Notes: generated from the sequence alone by a model not told the origin. A stretch of 20,955 nucleotides of DNA from an uncultured Verrucomicrobiae bacterium (GCA_937957985.1 CALGOH010000271.1:1-20955); one strand, 5' to 3'. Shown: positions 1-9,102, numbered from the stretch's first letter. Program-made: numbers and translations.

Positions 1-2
1 AC

Positions 3-1904
3 AGGACGATCCGCCTCTACGGCGGCTTCGCCGGCACCGAGACAGACCGCGACGACCGCGCCCCCGCGGTGAATGTCACGGTGCTTTCCGGCGATCTTGA
101 CCAGAATGACACGGTCAACCCGGTCGGGATCGCGCTCGATCCGGCCGACCTCACGGGAAACAACGCCTACACGGTGTGCAAGGTCCAGGTGCCGGTGAAC
201 GGAGCCTACAACACCGAGCCGGTGCTGCTGACCGGGTTCACCATCACCGGGGGACTGGGGGGCTCGTCCGGCGGTGGCCTCAACGTCGGAGGGGGCGCCT
301 GCGACACCGACCTGGTCAGCTGCCGCATCCGTGGCAATTCGTCGGCCTTCGGCGGCGGCCTGCTCGCCAACCTGAACAGCCGCGAGCTGCGGGTGGAGAA
401 CGTGATTGTGCGCGACAACCACGCGACCACCGACGGCGGTGGCATGAACCTGACCTCCGGGGTGAGCGATCCGGCGCTGGCGAACATCCGGCTGACCGGT
501 GTCACCTTCCTGGGCAACACCAGCGATGACGATGGCGGGGCGATCGCCCACATCGGAGCCCTGGAGCTGGGCGATTGCACCCTCAATGAGAACTCGGCGG
601 TCGACGGCGGCGGTGCGCTTTCCTCAGGCTTCGGTGCGCGGGTGCGGATCGAAGGTTGCACTTTCAATACGAACACCGCGGCCGTCGGCGGCGCGCTCGA
701 GCTGCGCTCGGACTCGGAGGTGACGGGCAGTTTCTTCGATGGGAACACTGCCGGCCATGGGGGAGTGATCTGGGCGGAAAACGGCCTGGTGGTCGACGAC
801 TGCAGCTTCACCGGCAACGAGGGGACCGCGGGCGGGATCGGTGGTGGGGCCATCACGGTGACCTCGGCGACGATCACCCGCAGCAGCTTCGTTTCGAACC
901 TCTCGGCCAGCTCGGGCGGCGCGCTGCGGCTCGTCACCGGCAGCAGCCGCATCGAGAACTGCCTCTTCGAGGGCAACGATGGAAGCAGCGGGGGCGCGGC
1001 GCATGTGGTCTTCGCTTCGGTCGACTTCGTCAACTGCGCCTTCGGCGGCAACACGGCCGGCAACGGCGGGGCGGTCCGCTTCGACAACGTGACCACGAGC
1101 TCGCTGGTCAACTGCTCGTTCCAAGGCAACAGCAGCCTGCTTGGAGGGGCGGTGAGCGTCGCCTCGAGCAGCGTCGACCTCGCCAACACCGTCGCCTGGT
1201 CCAACGCCGAGAACGGCAGCACCACGGCATTGCGGGCCTCGGTCCATGAGGGCACCGGATCGACCGTCACCTACACCCACTGCCTGCTCGAGAACCTCAA
1301 CCCCGCCGGCACCGGCAACCTTGACGGCACCAACCCGGCCAACGATCCGGACTTCACGACGACCACCAACCCGCTGAGCGCGCCGGCCACGGGGGCCGAC
1401 CTGCGGCTGCAGGCGGGCTCGCCGGCGATCGACCAGGGATTGAACTCGGAGAATGACAGCACGCTGGAACTCGACGGTCTCTTTCGCTTTGCCGGAACGG
1501 CGATCGACCTCGGCGCATACGAGTTCGGCTCCGGGACGGTGGCGACCTTTGCCAGCCTCTACCCGGCGCTCTCACCCGAGGACGACGAGAACGGCAACGG
1601 CCTGAGCAACTACCTCGACTACGCGCTTGGCACCGATCCGACCGGTCCGTTCGACCCTTCGGGGAGGGTCCTGCTGCAGGGCAACACGCTGACCTTGCCG
1701 TCGCGTGCCGGGGCTGGTGACGTGTTCGTCACCTGGCAGAAATCCAGCACGCTTCAAGCGGGCTCCTGGAGCGGGATGGTCGAGGGCGTCGACTACACGG
1801 TCACCTCCGTGAACACCGTGGGCGTCCAGACCATCACCGTGATCGAGCTGATCGCGCCGACCCCGCCGATCTTCTTCCGGCAGTCATTCTCGACGACCCC
1901 CTGA
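3..1904 (+). CDS. Secreted parallel beta-helix protein with choice-of-anchor Q-type motif, 5' partial
   Basis: The reading frame is open to the left edge, so the start codon and any signal peptide lie outside the window; 633 residues are visible. The first residues (LYGGFAGTETDRDDR, then TVLSGDLDQND) are the usual N-terminal signature of this surface-protein class. Visible residues of about 60-460 are a run of imperfect repeats with GG and GN turns (patterns like NTAGNGGAV and NSSLLGGAV), typical of a right-handed beta-helix. Near residues 470-510 comes SPAIDQG...DLGAYEF, the choice-of-anchor Q-type motif. From about residue 515 a calcium-loop-like DDENGNGLSNYLDYALGTDP segment begins the C-terminal domain, which ends in FFRQSF. 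That domain is shared with the next gene and is probably an export or anchoring module. The role may be adhesion or polysaccharide binding, which is inference. No catalytic residues were recognised. Confidence 0.88.
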   Translation, partial: RTIRLYGGFAGTETDRDDRAPAVNVTVLSGDLDQNDTVNPVGIALDPADLTGNNAYTVCKVQVPVNGAYNTEPVLLTGFTITGGLGGSSGGGLNVGGGACDTDLVSCRIRGNSSAFGGGLLANLNSRELRVENVIVRDNHATTDGGGMNLTSGVSDPALANIRLTGVTFLGNTSDDDGGAIAHIGALELGDCTLNENSAVDGGGALSSGFGARVRIEGCTFNTNTAAVGGALELRSDSEVTGSFFDGNTAGHGGVIWAENGLVVDDCSFTGNEGTAGGIGGGAITVTSATITRSSFVSNLSASSGGALRLVTGSSRIENCLFEGNDGSSGGAAHVVFASVDFVNCAFGGNTAGNGGAVRFDNVTTSSLVNCSFQGNSSLLGGAVSVASSSVDLANTVAWSNAENGSTTALRASVHEGTGSTVTYTHCLLENLNPAGTGNLDGTNPANDPDFTTTTNPLSAPATGADLRLQAGSPAIDQGLNSENDSTLELDGLFRFAGTAIDLGAYEFGSGTVATFASLYPALSPEDDENGNGLSNYLDYALGTDPTGPFDPSGRVLLQGNTLTLPSRAGAGDVFVTWQKSSTLQAGSWSGMVEGVDYTVTSVNTVGVQTITVIELIAPTPPIFFRQSFSTTP

Positions 1905-1953
1905 TCGCGCCGACGCCTTGTCGTCCGCATCCTTCCCGTGCATGGTGCATGCC

Positions 1954-4900
1954 ATGAGATGGGCAGTCTGTTCGATGGTGGTGATTGCGGCGGGGTGGGC
2001 AAGTGGGCAGCAGAGCGTGACCTCCTTCACGCTGATCGATGCGGGCACGGACGCCCCGGTCGCCGGGCACGATCCGATCGTGGAAGGTGCCACGATCGAC
2101 ACCAGCGCGACCGGCACGGCCCTGAACATCCGGGCCAATACCGATCCGGCGACCGTCGGCAGCGTGGTTTTTTCGCTGACCGGGGCGACGACCAAGAACC
2201 AGACCGAAAGCGCCGCTCCCTACGCGCTCTTCGGCGACTCGAGCGGCAACTACAATGCCGGTGCCCTGTCCAACGGCTCCCACACACTGACCGCCACGCC
2301 CTACACGGCATCGGGAGGCGGCGGCACGGCGGGCACGCCGCTCACGCTCAACTTCACCATCAGCGCCGGTCCTCCGCCGGCCTTCAGCGTGGATGCCGGG
2401 TCCGACCTCAGCCTGCGCCTGCCGGCGAACTCGGCGATGCTGCGCGGCAGCGTCGATGATGGCGTGATCCAGACCGCCACCTGGACCCAGGTGAGCGGGC
2501 CGTCGACGGCGACACTTTCCGGGGAAACCACCGTGGACCTGACGGTCTCGGACCTGGTGGAAGGAAGCTACACCTTCGAGTTCGCGGCGACGGCGGTCGG
2601 TGGGGGCAGCGACAGCGACCAGGCGAGCGTCACCGTGCTGCCGGCCGGCGCGACCACGGTGGCCGTGTCGGGTGAGTTGAAGAAATGGCACCGCGTGACT
2701 CTCGACTGTCCGGGTCCGGCCACCAGCGAGACCGCCGAGCCGAATCCCTTCGCCGACTACCGGCTCGATGCGACCTTCACCCATCCCGCCAGCGGGAAAT
2801 CGTATGTCGTGCCCGGCTTCTACGCCGCCGACGGCGAGGCGGCGGAAAGCTCGGCGGACGCCGGCAACCGGTGGCAGGTACGCTTCCGGCCCGACGAGGA
2901 GGGGACGTGGAACTACCTGCTGTCCTTCCGCACCGGCGACGATGTCGCGATCGATCCCGACGGCGGCGCTTCGGCGGGATTTTTCGATGGCGAAAGCGGC
3001 AGCTTCGAGGTTGGGCCGACCGACAAGGCCGCACCCGACCTTCGGGCGAAGGGCCGACTGGAGTATGTGGAGGCCCACCACCTGCGCTTCGCGGAGACCG
3101 GCGAGTGGTTCATGAAGTGCGGCACCGACGCCCCGGAGAACCTGCTCGCCTACGAGGATTTCGACGCCACGCCGAACACCGGCAACCGCCGCAAGTCGTG
3201 GTCGCCCCACGCCGCTGACTACGATGCCTCCCGTATGTCCGGCTTCACCTGGCAGGGAGGGAAGGGGAGCGAACTGCTGGGCGCCATCGACTACCTCGCC
3301 TCCGAGGGGCTCAACGCCTTTTCCTTCCTCACCTTCAACATCGACGGCGACGACGACAACGTCTTCCCGCACCGGCTCGTCACGGACGTCGCCGCCTATC
3401 AGTCCGTCTCCGACAACCAGCGCTGGAACGCCGGGGTGGTGCACAAGGACCGCTTCGACGTCTCGAAGCTCGACCAGTGGGACCGCATCATGAGCTTCGG
3501 CGGCACCCGCGGGATGTTCCTTCACTTCAAGACGCAGGAGACCGAGAACAACAACCGCATGGATGGCGGCGCGCTCGGCCGCGAGCGCATCCTCTACTAC
3601 CGCGAGCTCATCGCCCGCTTCGGCCACCATCTCGCGCTCAACTGGAACATCGGCGAGGAGAACACCAACACGCCGGCCCAGCGCATCGACTTCGCCCGGT
3701 GGTTCGACGACCACGACCCGTATCGCCATCCGGTCGTCATTCACACCTACCCGCCGCAGAAGAACACCGTTTACACCCCGCTGCTCGGCAGTGCGTCAAA
3801 GTATGCCGGAGCCTCGCTGCAGACCAACAATGCGGATTTCAGTCAGGTGTTCTCCGATACGAAGACATGGGTCGAGAACTCGGCGAGCGCCGGGAAGAAG
3901 TGGGTGGTCGCCTGCGACGAGCCCGGCGATGCCCAGCATGCCCTGCGGCCTGACAACGACGCCGGCAACAGCCACCTCGACGGGCGTCGGAACGCGTTGT
4001 GGGGCCACGCCCTGGCCGGGGGCGCCGGGGTCGAATGGTATTTCGGTTACAAGCACGCCCACTCGGACCTGACCTGCCAGGACTTCCGCTCACGCGACCA
4101 GTTCTGGGACGTCTGCCGCCACTTTCTCGAGTTCTGGAAGACCAGCGGCGCGCCCTTCTGGGCGATGTCGAATGCCAACACGCTGGTCTCCGGCGCCGGC
4201 AACAATGCCAACCGCTGCCTCGCGTCGCCCGGCAGCCACTACGTGGTCCAGCTCTACAGCGGCGACGCGGGAGGTACGATCACGCTCGACCTGACGAACG
4301 CGGCCGGCGACTTCCAGGTACGCTGGTTCGACCCGCGCAACGGCGGCGCGCTGCAGCAGGGATCGGTGACGATGGTGAGCGGCGGCGGCGTGGTCAGCCT
4401 CGGCACGGCACCGGATTCACCGAATGAAGACTGGATCGTCCATGTCTCGCCCGCACCCGGCACCTGCCGCGTCCTGTTCCTTCGCGGTGCCGACCGCTCC
4501 GGCGGTTTCCTCGAGGCCGGCAGCGACGCCGAGCGCACCGAGCAGCTTGCCGACATCTTCAATGCCTCGACCAGCGGCGGAAACCACGGCTGGAGCACCT
4601 TCCGCACGACGCTCGAGGGCGCGGGCTACGTCGTGCATCAGATCACCGAGACGGCGGAGAATGCCAGCGGTCCGTCGGACGGCATCGCGGTCGACCTGCA
4701 GACCCTCGACCTGGATTCATGGAATTTGCTCATCTTCGGGTCGAACAACGCCACCTACACCACGGCCTCGGTGGATGCCCTGGAGGATTGGATTCGCGAG
4801 CGCGGCGGGAGCGCCCTCTTCATCTCCGATGCCAACTTCGGCGGCTCGTGGCCGGATGCGCCGGACTCGGATCAACCCTTTCTCAGCCGCTTCGGTTTGG

Positions 4901-5703
4901 TGGTGAACCAGGACCAGGGGACCTACTCGCTCGTCCGGGCCACTGGAGACTTTTCCGCGCCGACCCACCCGGTGCTCGCCGGAGTGGACCAGTTCGACGG
5001 GGAAGGGGTGTCGCCCTTCGTGCTGAATCAGCTCCCGGTGCCGCCCGGCACGACGATCACCAAGCTGGCCGACGCCAAGGGCACCACGCGCAACAACGAC
5101 GCTGCCGGGCAGGGAAGTTCGCGTCCGGTGACGGCGGACGACGCCAGCCTCGTCGCGGTCGAGGCCAGGTATGGCCGTGTCGTCGGGCACTTCGACCGCA
5201 ACACCTTCTTCAACCTCAACGGCGCCGGCACCAACATCACCCGCTTCGACAACGAGCAACTCGCCTTGAACCTGATCGGCTGGCTGACCCAGAAGCTCGA
5301 TCCGCTCACTCCCTTCGGCGGGTGGCAGCAGACCTTTTTCGCGGACCTCCCCGACGGGCGTGACAATCCGCGGGCGGACTTCGAGTTTGACGAGGACGGT
5401 GACCGGTTGGCGAACGGTGTCGAGTACGCGCTGGGCAGCCACCCGCGGCGGTTCAGCTCCGGACCGGTGGCTAGCGAAGGCGAATTTCAGTTTCTCGTCG
5501 CGTCTCCCTTTCCGGTGGACGTGCAATTGGTGATCCGGACTTCGGACCGACTCAGCGGATGGGCGGCGCTGGCCAGTCGCTCGCCGGGCGGGTCGTGGAC
5601 CGGCCCCGTGAGCGAAACGCCCGAGGGGGGGAGGACCCGTATCAAGGTGGCGTTTCCCTCCGATCCGGTTCGTTTCTACCGGTTGATGGCGATGATCCCC
5701 TGA
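1954..5703 (+). CDS. Exported multidomain DUF5060/apiosidase-like (DUF4038) protein with GATase-like domain
   Basis: The ATG at 1954 is preferred because it gives a clean signal peptide (MRWAVCSMVVIAAGWASGQQ); ATG 1942 and TTG 1918 are in frame but only add residues ahead of it. The protein has 1249 residues. Domains by approximate residue: 20-135 an Ig-like domain common in such proteins; 144-229 a PKD/K319L-like domain; 240-360 DUF5060 (GELKKWHRVTLDCPGP...); 370-730 an apiosidase-like TIM barrel with NWNIGEEN (E568/E569) and CDEPG (D655/E656) as candidate catalytic acids; 730-830 a collagen-binding-like beta domain; 838-1112 a class I glutamine-amidotransferase/ThuA-like alpha/beta domain starting RVLFLRGADRSGG; 1125-1249 the DEDGDRLANGVEYALG C-terminal domain. 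The likely role is extracellular or cell-surface glycoside hydrolysis; the substrate is unknown. It starts 49 bases after the preceding stop, so cotranscription is plausible. Family names are recalled from motifs, not searched. Confidence 0.88.
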   Translation: MRWAVCSMVVIAAGWASGQQSVTSFTLIDAGTDAPVAGHDPIVEGATIDTSATGTALNIRANTDPATVGSVVFSLTGATTKNQTESAAPYALFGDSSGNYNAGALSNGSHTLTATPYTASGGGGTAGTPLTLNFTISAGPPPAFSVDAGSDLSLRLPANSAMLRGSVDDGVIQTATWTQVSGPSTATLSGETTVDLTVSDLVEGSYTFEFAATAVGGGSDSDQASVTVLPAGATTVAVSGELKKWHRVTLDCPGPATSETAEPNPFADYRLDATFTHPASGKSYVVPGFYAADGEAAESSADAGNRWQVRFRPDEEGTWNYLLSFRTGDDVAIDPDGGASAGFFDGESGSFEVGPTDKAAPDLRAKGRLEYVEAHHLRFAETGEWFMKCGTDAPENLLAYEDFDATPNTGNRRKSWSPHAADYDASRMSGFTWQGGKGSELLGAIDYLASEGLNAFSFLTFNIDGDDDNVFPHRLVTDVAAYQSVSDNQRWNAGVVHKDRFDVSKLDQWDRIMSFGGTRGMFLHFKTQETENNNRMDGGALGRERILYYRELIARFGHHLALNWNIGEENTNTPAQRIDFARWFDDHDPYRHPVVIHTYPPQKNTVYTPLLGSASKYAGASLQTNNADFSQVFSDTKTWVENSASAGKKWVVACDEPGDAQHALRPDNDAGNSHLDGRRNALWGHALAGGAGVEWYFGYKHAHSDLTCQDFRSRDQFWDVCRHFLEFWKTSGAPFWAMSNANTLVSGAGNNANRCLASPGSHYVVQLYSGDAGGTITLDLTNAAGDFQVRWFDPRNGGALQQGSVTMVSGGGVVSLGTAPDSPNEDWIVHVSPAPGTCRVLFLRGADRSGGFLEAGSDAERTEQLADIFNASTSGGNHGWSTFRTTLEGAGYVVHQITETAENASGPSDGIAVDLQTLDLDSWNLLIFGSNNATYTTASVDALEDWIRERGGSALFISDANFGGSWPDAPDSDQPFLSRFGLVVNQDQGTYSLVRATGDFSAPTHPVLAGVDQFDGEGVSPFVLNQLPVPPGTTITKLADAKGTTRNNDAAGQGSSRPVTADDASLVAVEARYGRVVGHFDRNTFFNLNGAGTNITRFDNEQLALNLIGWLTQKLDPLTPFGGWQQTFFADLPDGRDNPRADFEFDEDGDRLANGVEYALGSHPRRFSSGPVASEGEFQFLVASPFPVDVQLVIRTSDRLSGWAALASRSPGGSWTGPVSETPEGGRTRIKVAFPSDPVRFYRLMAMIP

Positions 5704-5777
5704 GTGCTCACTCCGTTGCCCCATCTGAACGAATCAGATGGACCTGGATGGATATCCGGTTCACAGCCCTGTCCCTG

Positions 5778-6539
5778 ATGAAGCGTCGAAACCTGGTCAT
5801 TGCGACCCTGTTGATAGTCCTCGCATTGGTCCTCGCGGTGCGGGAATGGGGAGACCCGGAGACGGGAGTTGCGCATGTCGACGTGGATGAAACCCGGTCT
5901 CAGAAATCGTCTGGCGAGGGGCATTCCGATCCCCTTGGCGGGCACCCTTCAGCCAGGTCCGCGGAGCGTGCGGAATCCGACGCCGGGCTTCGAGACGATG
6001 CCGTGGGGAGACGCGAGCTTCCGGGTGTCGCGGTTCGCATGCCGTTGGATTCCGGTTCCGGAGAGGCGGGCATGTTCGGTGTTAGAATTGATGGAGCGAT
6101 CAAAGCCGGCGAAACCCTCGTGATGGGTGGAAACGCAGGGCCAGACGGGGGTCATGAATTCACCTTCGTGACACCGACCACCGTGCGACTTGAAGATGGA
6201 AGCGAAGGCGTCCGGTTGGACATGCGGGTGCTTCGGGGAGGAGGCCGGCTCATCGAGGAGAGCGGCCTGAAGAGCCTCAGCGGAAATGCCGGAAGCGGCA
6301 TCCAGGTGGCAGAGGCGTGGAGTCAGGAACGGGTTCGCCGGATCATGGATCGGTTCGATGTGGCCGTATTTAGCGGGCCTTCGGTGGTAGCGACCGCGGG
6401 GGAGAGTTTCACGCTACGCGTTGGCGAGGGGGAGGGTTCAAGCTATTCACTGGGCGGAACGGTGTCGCCCGACGGTGACGGGGGATTCGCCATTCGGTCG
6501 GACCTGGAGCGATCGACCGTTTCGGCTCCCGAGGATTAG
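5778..6539 (+). CDS. Small membrane-anchored hypothetical protein
   Basis: I do not recognise a defined family. With the ATG at 5778 the product has 253 residues and begins MKRRN followed by a hydrophobic helix at residues 6-21 (LVIATLLIVLALVLAV), so it should be an N-in, single-pass inner-membrane protein with its bulk in the periplasm. An in-frame ATG at 5748 would add 10 residues and is the alternative start. Residues of about 25-85 are charged and low complexity. Residues of about 184-250 (RFDVAVFSGPSVVATAGESFTLRVGEG, then GGTVSPDGDGGFAIRSDLE) faintly resemble the segment of secretin-like proteins where an SxPxVxTxxGxxAxIxVG strand is followed by a V-x-P-x-x-x-x-DG strand; this is weak. 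Codon use looks less GC3-biased than in its neighbours. It lies 74 bases downstream of the DUF5060 gene and converges on the sulfatase with a 24-base gap. Confidence 0.65.
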   Translation: MKRRNLVIATLLIVLALVLAVREWGDPETGVAHVDVDETRSQKSSGEGHSDPLGGHPSARSAERAESDAGLRDDAVGRRELPGVAVRMPLDSGSGEAGMFGVRIDGAIKAGETLVMGGNAGPDGGHEFTFVTPTTVRLEDGSEGVRLDMRVLRGGGRLIEESGLKSLSGNAGSGIQVAEAWSQERVRRIMDRFDVAVFSGPSVVATAGESFTLRVGEGEGSSYSLGGTVSPDGDGGFAIRSDLERSTVSAPED

Positions 6540-6563
6540 TCGGACTTGTTCCGGTCGAGCCGT

Positions 6564-8039
6564 TCACCACTTCTCGAAAGGCTGCTTCGGATCCGGATTC
6601 ACCGCCGGCGGCAGGGCGTCGGTGTCCTTGCGCAAGGCGTCCAACTTCGTCTTCAGTTCGGCCAGCTTCTCCGGGTTCTTGGCGGCGAGATTGGTCTGCT
6701 CGCCGGGATCGTCGGCGAGGTTGTAGAGTTCGGGAGATTTCTTCCAGTAGAAGTCGATCAGCTTCCAGTCGCCGTCGCGCACGGCGGAGAAGGGAATGCC
6801 CCCCTGGTTGCCCCAGTGCGGGTAGTGCCAGAAGAGCGGAGCGCGCTCGTGGGCGGCCTCGGGATCCTTCAGCAGGCCGGCGAAGCTGGTGCCGTCGAGC
6901 GTCTGCGCGGGCAGCGGGTCGAGTCCGCAGGCTTCGAGGATCGTGGGGAAGAAGTCGGTCGAGATCACCGGCTCGTCGCAGGTGGCTCCGGCCTTTCCGT
7001 TCCCGGGCCAGCGGACGAGCAGCGGTTCGCGGACGCCGCCCTCGTAGGCCCAGCCCTTGCCGGCGCGGTAAGGGAGGTTGCTGGTGGGCGAGCCCTCGGA
7101 GGTCGAGAGGCCGCCGTTGTCGGAGAAGAAGAACACGATCGTGTCGTCAGCCACGCCGTTCTTCTCCAGGGAATCGAGCACTTTGCCCACGGCGGCGTCC
7201 ATCGCCTCGACCATCCCGGCATAAACGGCATGCTGCTGGACGGTGCGGTTCTTGCGCGGGGGTTCGGGCTCGAACTTCGCCTCGAGGTCGAGCTTCTCGG
7301 CCTTGGCCTTGTATTTCTCGACCAGTTTTTCCGGTGCCATCAGCGGCGTGTGGACGGAGTAGAAGGGGAGATAAACGAAGAACTTTCCGTCCTTGTGCTC
7401 GGTGATGAACCTGGCGACCTCGGTGGCGAGTCGGTCGGGAAGGTGCTCGCCTTTCGGGCCGTTCGGCAGGTGGGGGTTATCGTAGGGGGAGAAATACTTG
7501 TCTCCGGAGTAGGGGCCTCCGCCGCGGCCGCCGGCGATGTTGATGTCGAAGCCGTGGTCCGTGGGAAAGGAACCCTCGGGTCCGAGGTGCCACTTCCCGG
7601 CGTGCAGGGTCGCGTAGCCGGCGGCCTTGAGGGCCTCGGCGAGCGTCGTATGCTCCGCGTCAAGTCGTTCGAGGTAGGGGGCGGGGAGCACCGGACGGTT
7701 CTTGAACTGCTTGAAGTCGCCGTGCTTCGCGGGGTCGTAGTTCTCCGGGATCTCCTGGAAGCCGTTGGGACCGCCGAAGTAGTCGGTGTTGCGGGTGCGG
7801 GCCGGGTATTGGCCGGTGAGGACCGACGAGCGGGTGGGCGAGCACACCGGGCAGGCGGCGTAGCCGGCGGTGAAGCGCACTGACTCCTTGGCCAGCGCGT
7901 TCAGGTTGGGGGTATCGTAGAAGGTCTCGGGATTATTGAAGCCGACATCCATGTAGCCGAGGTCGTCGGCCATGATGAAAACCACGTTGGTCGCCGTGGC
8001 GGGGAGGACGAGCGCGGCGAGTGCGGCCAGGACTTTCAT
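6564..8039 (-). CDS. Exported formylglycine-dependent sulfatase (arylsulfatase family)
   Basis: The ATG at 8039 gives 491 residues starting MKVLAALAALVLPATATNVV, a short Sec signal directly followed by the sulfatase core; an upstream in-frame start only adds a cysteine-rich tail. Core features are present: D25/D26 in FIMADDLGYMD (metal ligands), the maturation motif CSPTR with Cys66 as the residue converted to formylglycine, TLHAGKWHLG with K149 and H151, and FFFSDNGG with D307/N308 (metal ligands). The length fits the family. Such enzymes hydrolyse sulfate esters, often on algal or host polysaccharides; the substrate cannot be told. It is the last gene on this strand, 49 bases after the etfA-like stop, and converges with the small membrane-protein gene. 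Cys-type sulfatases need a formylglycine-generating or anaerobic maturase encoded elsewhere; none is seen here. Confidence 0.95.
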   Translation of the reverse strand: MKVLAALAALVLPATATNVVFIMADDLGYMDVGFNNPETFYDTPNLNALAKESVRFTAGYAACPVCSPTRSSVLTGQYPARTRNTDYFGGPNGFQEIPENYDPAKHGDFKQFKNRPVLPAPYLERLDAEHTTLAEALKAAGYATLHAGKWHLGPEGSFPTDHGFDINIAGGRGGGPYSGDKYFSPYDNPHLPNGPKGEHLPDRLATEVARFITEHKDGKFFVYLPFYSVHTPLMAPEKLVEKYKAKAEKLDLEAKFEPEPPRKNRTVQQHAVYAGMVEAMDAAVGKVLDSLEKNGVADDTIVFFFSDNGGLSTSEGSPTSNLPYRAGKGWAYEGGVREPLLVRWPGNGKAGATCDEPVISTDFFPTILEACGLDPLPAQTLDGTSFAGLLKDPEAAHERAPLFWHYPHWGNQGGIPFSAVRDGDWKLIDFYWKKSPELYNLADDPGEQTNLAAKNPEKLAELKTKLDALRKDTDALPPAVNPDPKQPFEKW

Positions 8040-8088
8040 GCACAAAGAACGGCACGAGCAACGGCCGACTTGCAAGCGAATCGGTTGT

Positions 8089-9102
8089 CTACTTCAGCCG
8101 CTCGTTGACCTTGCGCATGACTTCGAAGGCGTCGGCGACGTAGAGGACATCGGCCTTGCCCTGCGCCCACCCGCAGGCGGCGTTGGTGTTGATCGCCCGG
8201 CGCTCGTTGATGAAGCGCCAGCCGACGGCGTGGGGTTCCTCGCCGTGGCAACAGGTCGCGAGGCCCTTGGCGTGCCTCGGGCTGGAGCCGGTCTGGCCGA
8301 TCTGGTGGAGGTGGGTGAGGAAGGGCAACACGGCCTGGCCTTCGGAGGCGAGATCGACCATCGACTTCGAGCTGCCGAGCGAGGCGCGGTTGGTTTCGAC
8401 GAAGTCGAGGATGAGTTCCGAGGCGACGTCGGCGTGGACTTCGCCGTCGGCCTGCTTCTTGGTCCAACCGGCCCCGGCCACCAACAGGATATCGGCGTCA
8501 GGCCGGATGGTCTGGGCGCCGGAGGTGCCGGCTTCAATGCCGAGTGACGTGGTGCGGGTGTCGGTCGCCGCTTCGAGCGGGGTGGCCTCGACGGCACCTT
8601 CCTCGCACGCGGCGAAGCTGCCGGGCGCGATGGACAGCACCCACGGGCGGGTGGTGCGCTCGATGGTCCCGATCATGCGCTGGCGGTAGAACCAGCGGGC
8701 GACCTTGAGGCTACCGCCCTCGGCCGTGATGCCGGTGACCTGGGTATCGACCGCGCCACCGAGGCGCTGCGCGAGTCCGGCGGCGATGCGGCTGAAGCGC
8801 GATCCGGCGGCCGCGACCACGATGCCGGCCTCTGCGGCCTTTGCGATCTGCTCGGCGGCCGCAGCGTCGGTCTTGTAGCGGGGCGTGGAAAAGGCCTCGC
8901 CGGTGACGGTCCGGACCGACGCGGGCGACGTGCCGCCGATCTGGGTGAGCGCGGTTTCGGCCGCGCCACCGATGATGCCGGCGACGAGTTCGCCGCCGAG
9001 TCCGTCGGCGATGGTGCGAGCGGCGGTGAGGGCTTCGAGCGCGGATTTTGCAAACGCGCCGCTGTCGTCGGTGAATCCGATCCAGAGTACTTTGGTGTCC
9101 AT
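8089..9102 (-). CDS. Electron transfer flavoprotein alpha subunit, divergent
   Basis: The 337-residue product fits EtfA in length. The N-terminal domain (KVLWIGFTDDSG..., LGGELVAGIIGG) is the nucleotide-fold half. The C-terminal FAD domain is recognisable: IGQTG, then PHAVGW in place of the usual QHLAGM, then RAINTNAACGW for the AINKDPEAPIF stretch, and ADVLYVADAFEVM for ADYGIVADLFKV. FAD binding is therefore likely. Two departures stand out. The segment ILLVAGAGWTKK stands where canonical subunits have a VSGGRG-type motif, so the arginine that tunes the flavin is absent. A Cys-Cys pair (LATCCHGEEP) replaces the GISGA loop. The ATG at 9102 follows the etfB-like stop by 20 bases, so the two are almost certainly translated from one message. 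The partner is the EtfB-like protein and the electron acceptor probably the ETF-QO-like protein upstream. Confidence 0.85.
   Translation of the reverse strand: MDTKVLWIGFTDDSGAFAKSALEALTAARTIADGLGGELVAGIIGGAAETALTQIGGTSPASVRTVTGEAFSTPRYKTDAAAAEQIAKAAEAGIVVAAAGSRFSRIAAGLAQRLGGAVDTQVTGITAEGGSLKVARWFYRQRMIGTIERTTRPWVLSIAPGSFAACEEGAVEATPLEAATDTRTTSLGIEAGTSGAQTIRPDADILLVAGAGWTKKQADGEVHADVASELILDFVETNRASLGSSKSMVDLASEGQAVLPFLTHLHQIGQTGSSPRHAKGLATCCHGEEPHAVGWRFINERRAINTNAACGWAQGKADVLYVADAFEVMRKVNERLK

Noticed and set aside
1834..3744. A 636-codon minus-strand frame opposite the DUF5060 protein, and similar frames at 206-1270, 4717-5724, 14241-15899, 16412-17887 and 17769-19073
   Set aside because: All lie antisense to genes with recognisable domains and have Arg/Val/Gly/His-rich composition without motifs, as expected for GC-rich shadows.
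6540..6563. Shared bidirectional terminator in the convergent gap between the small membrane protein and the sulfatase
   Set aside because: The 24 bases contain no stable inverted repeat or T-run.
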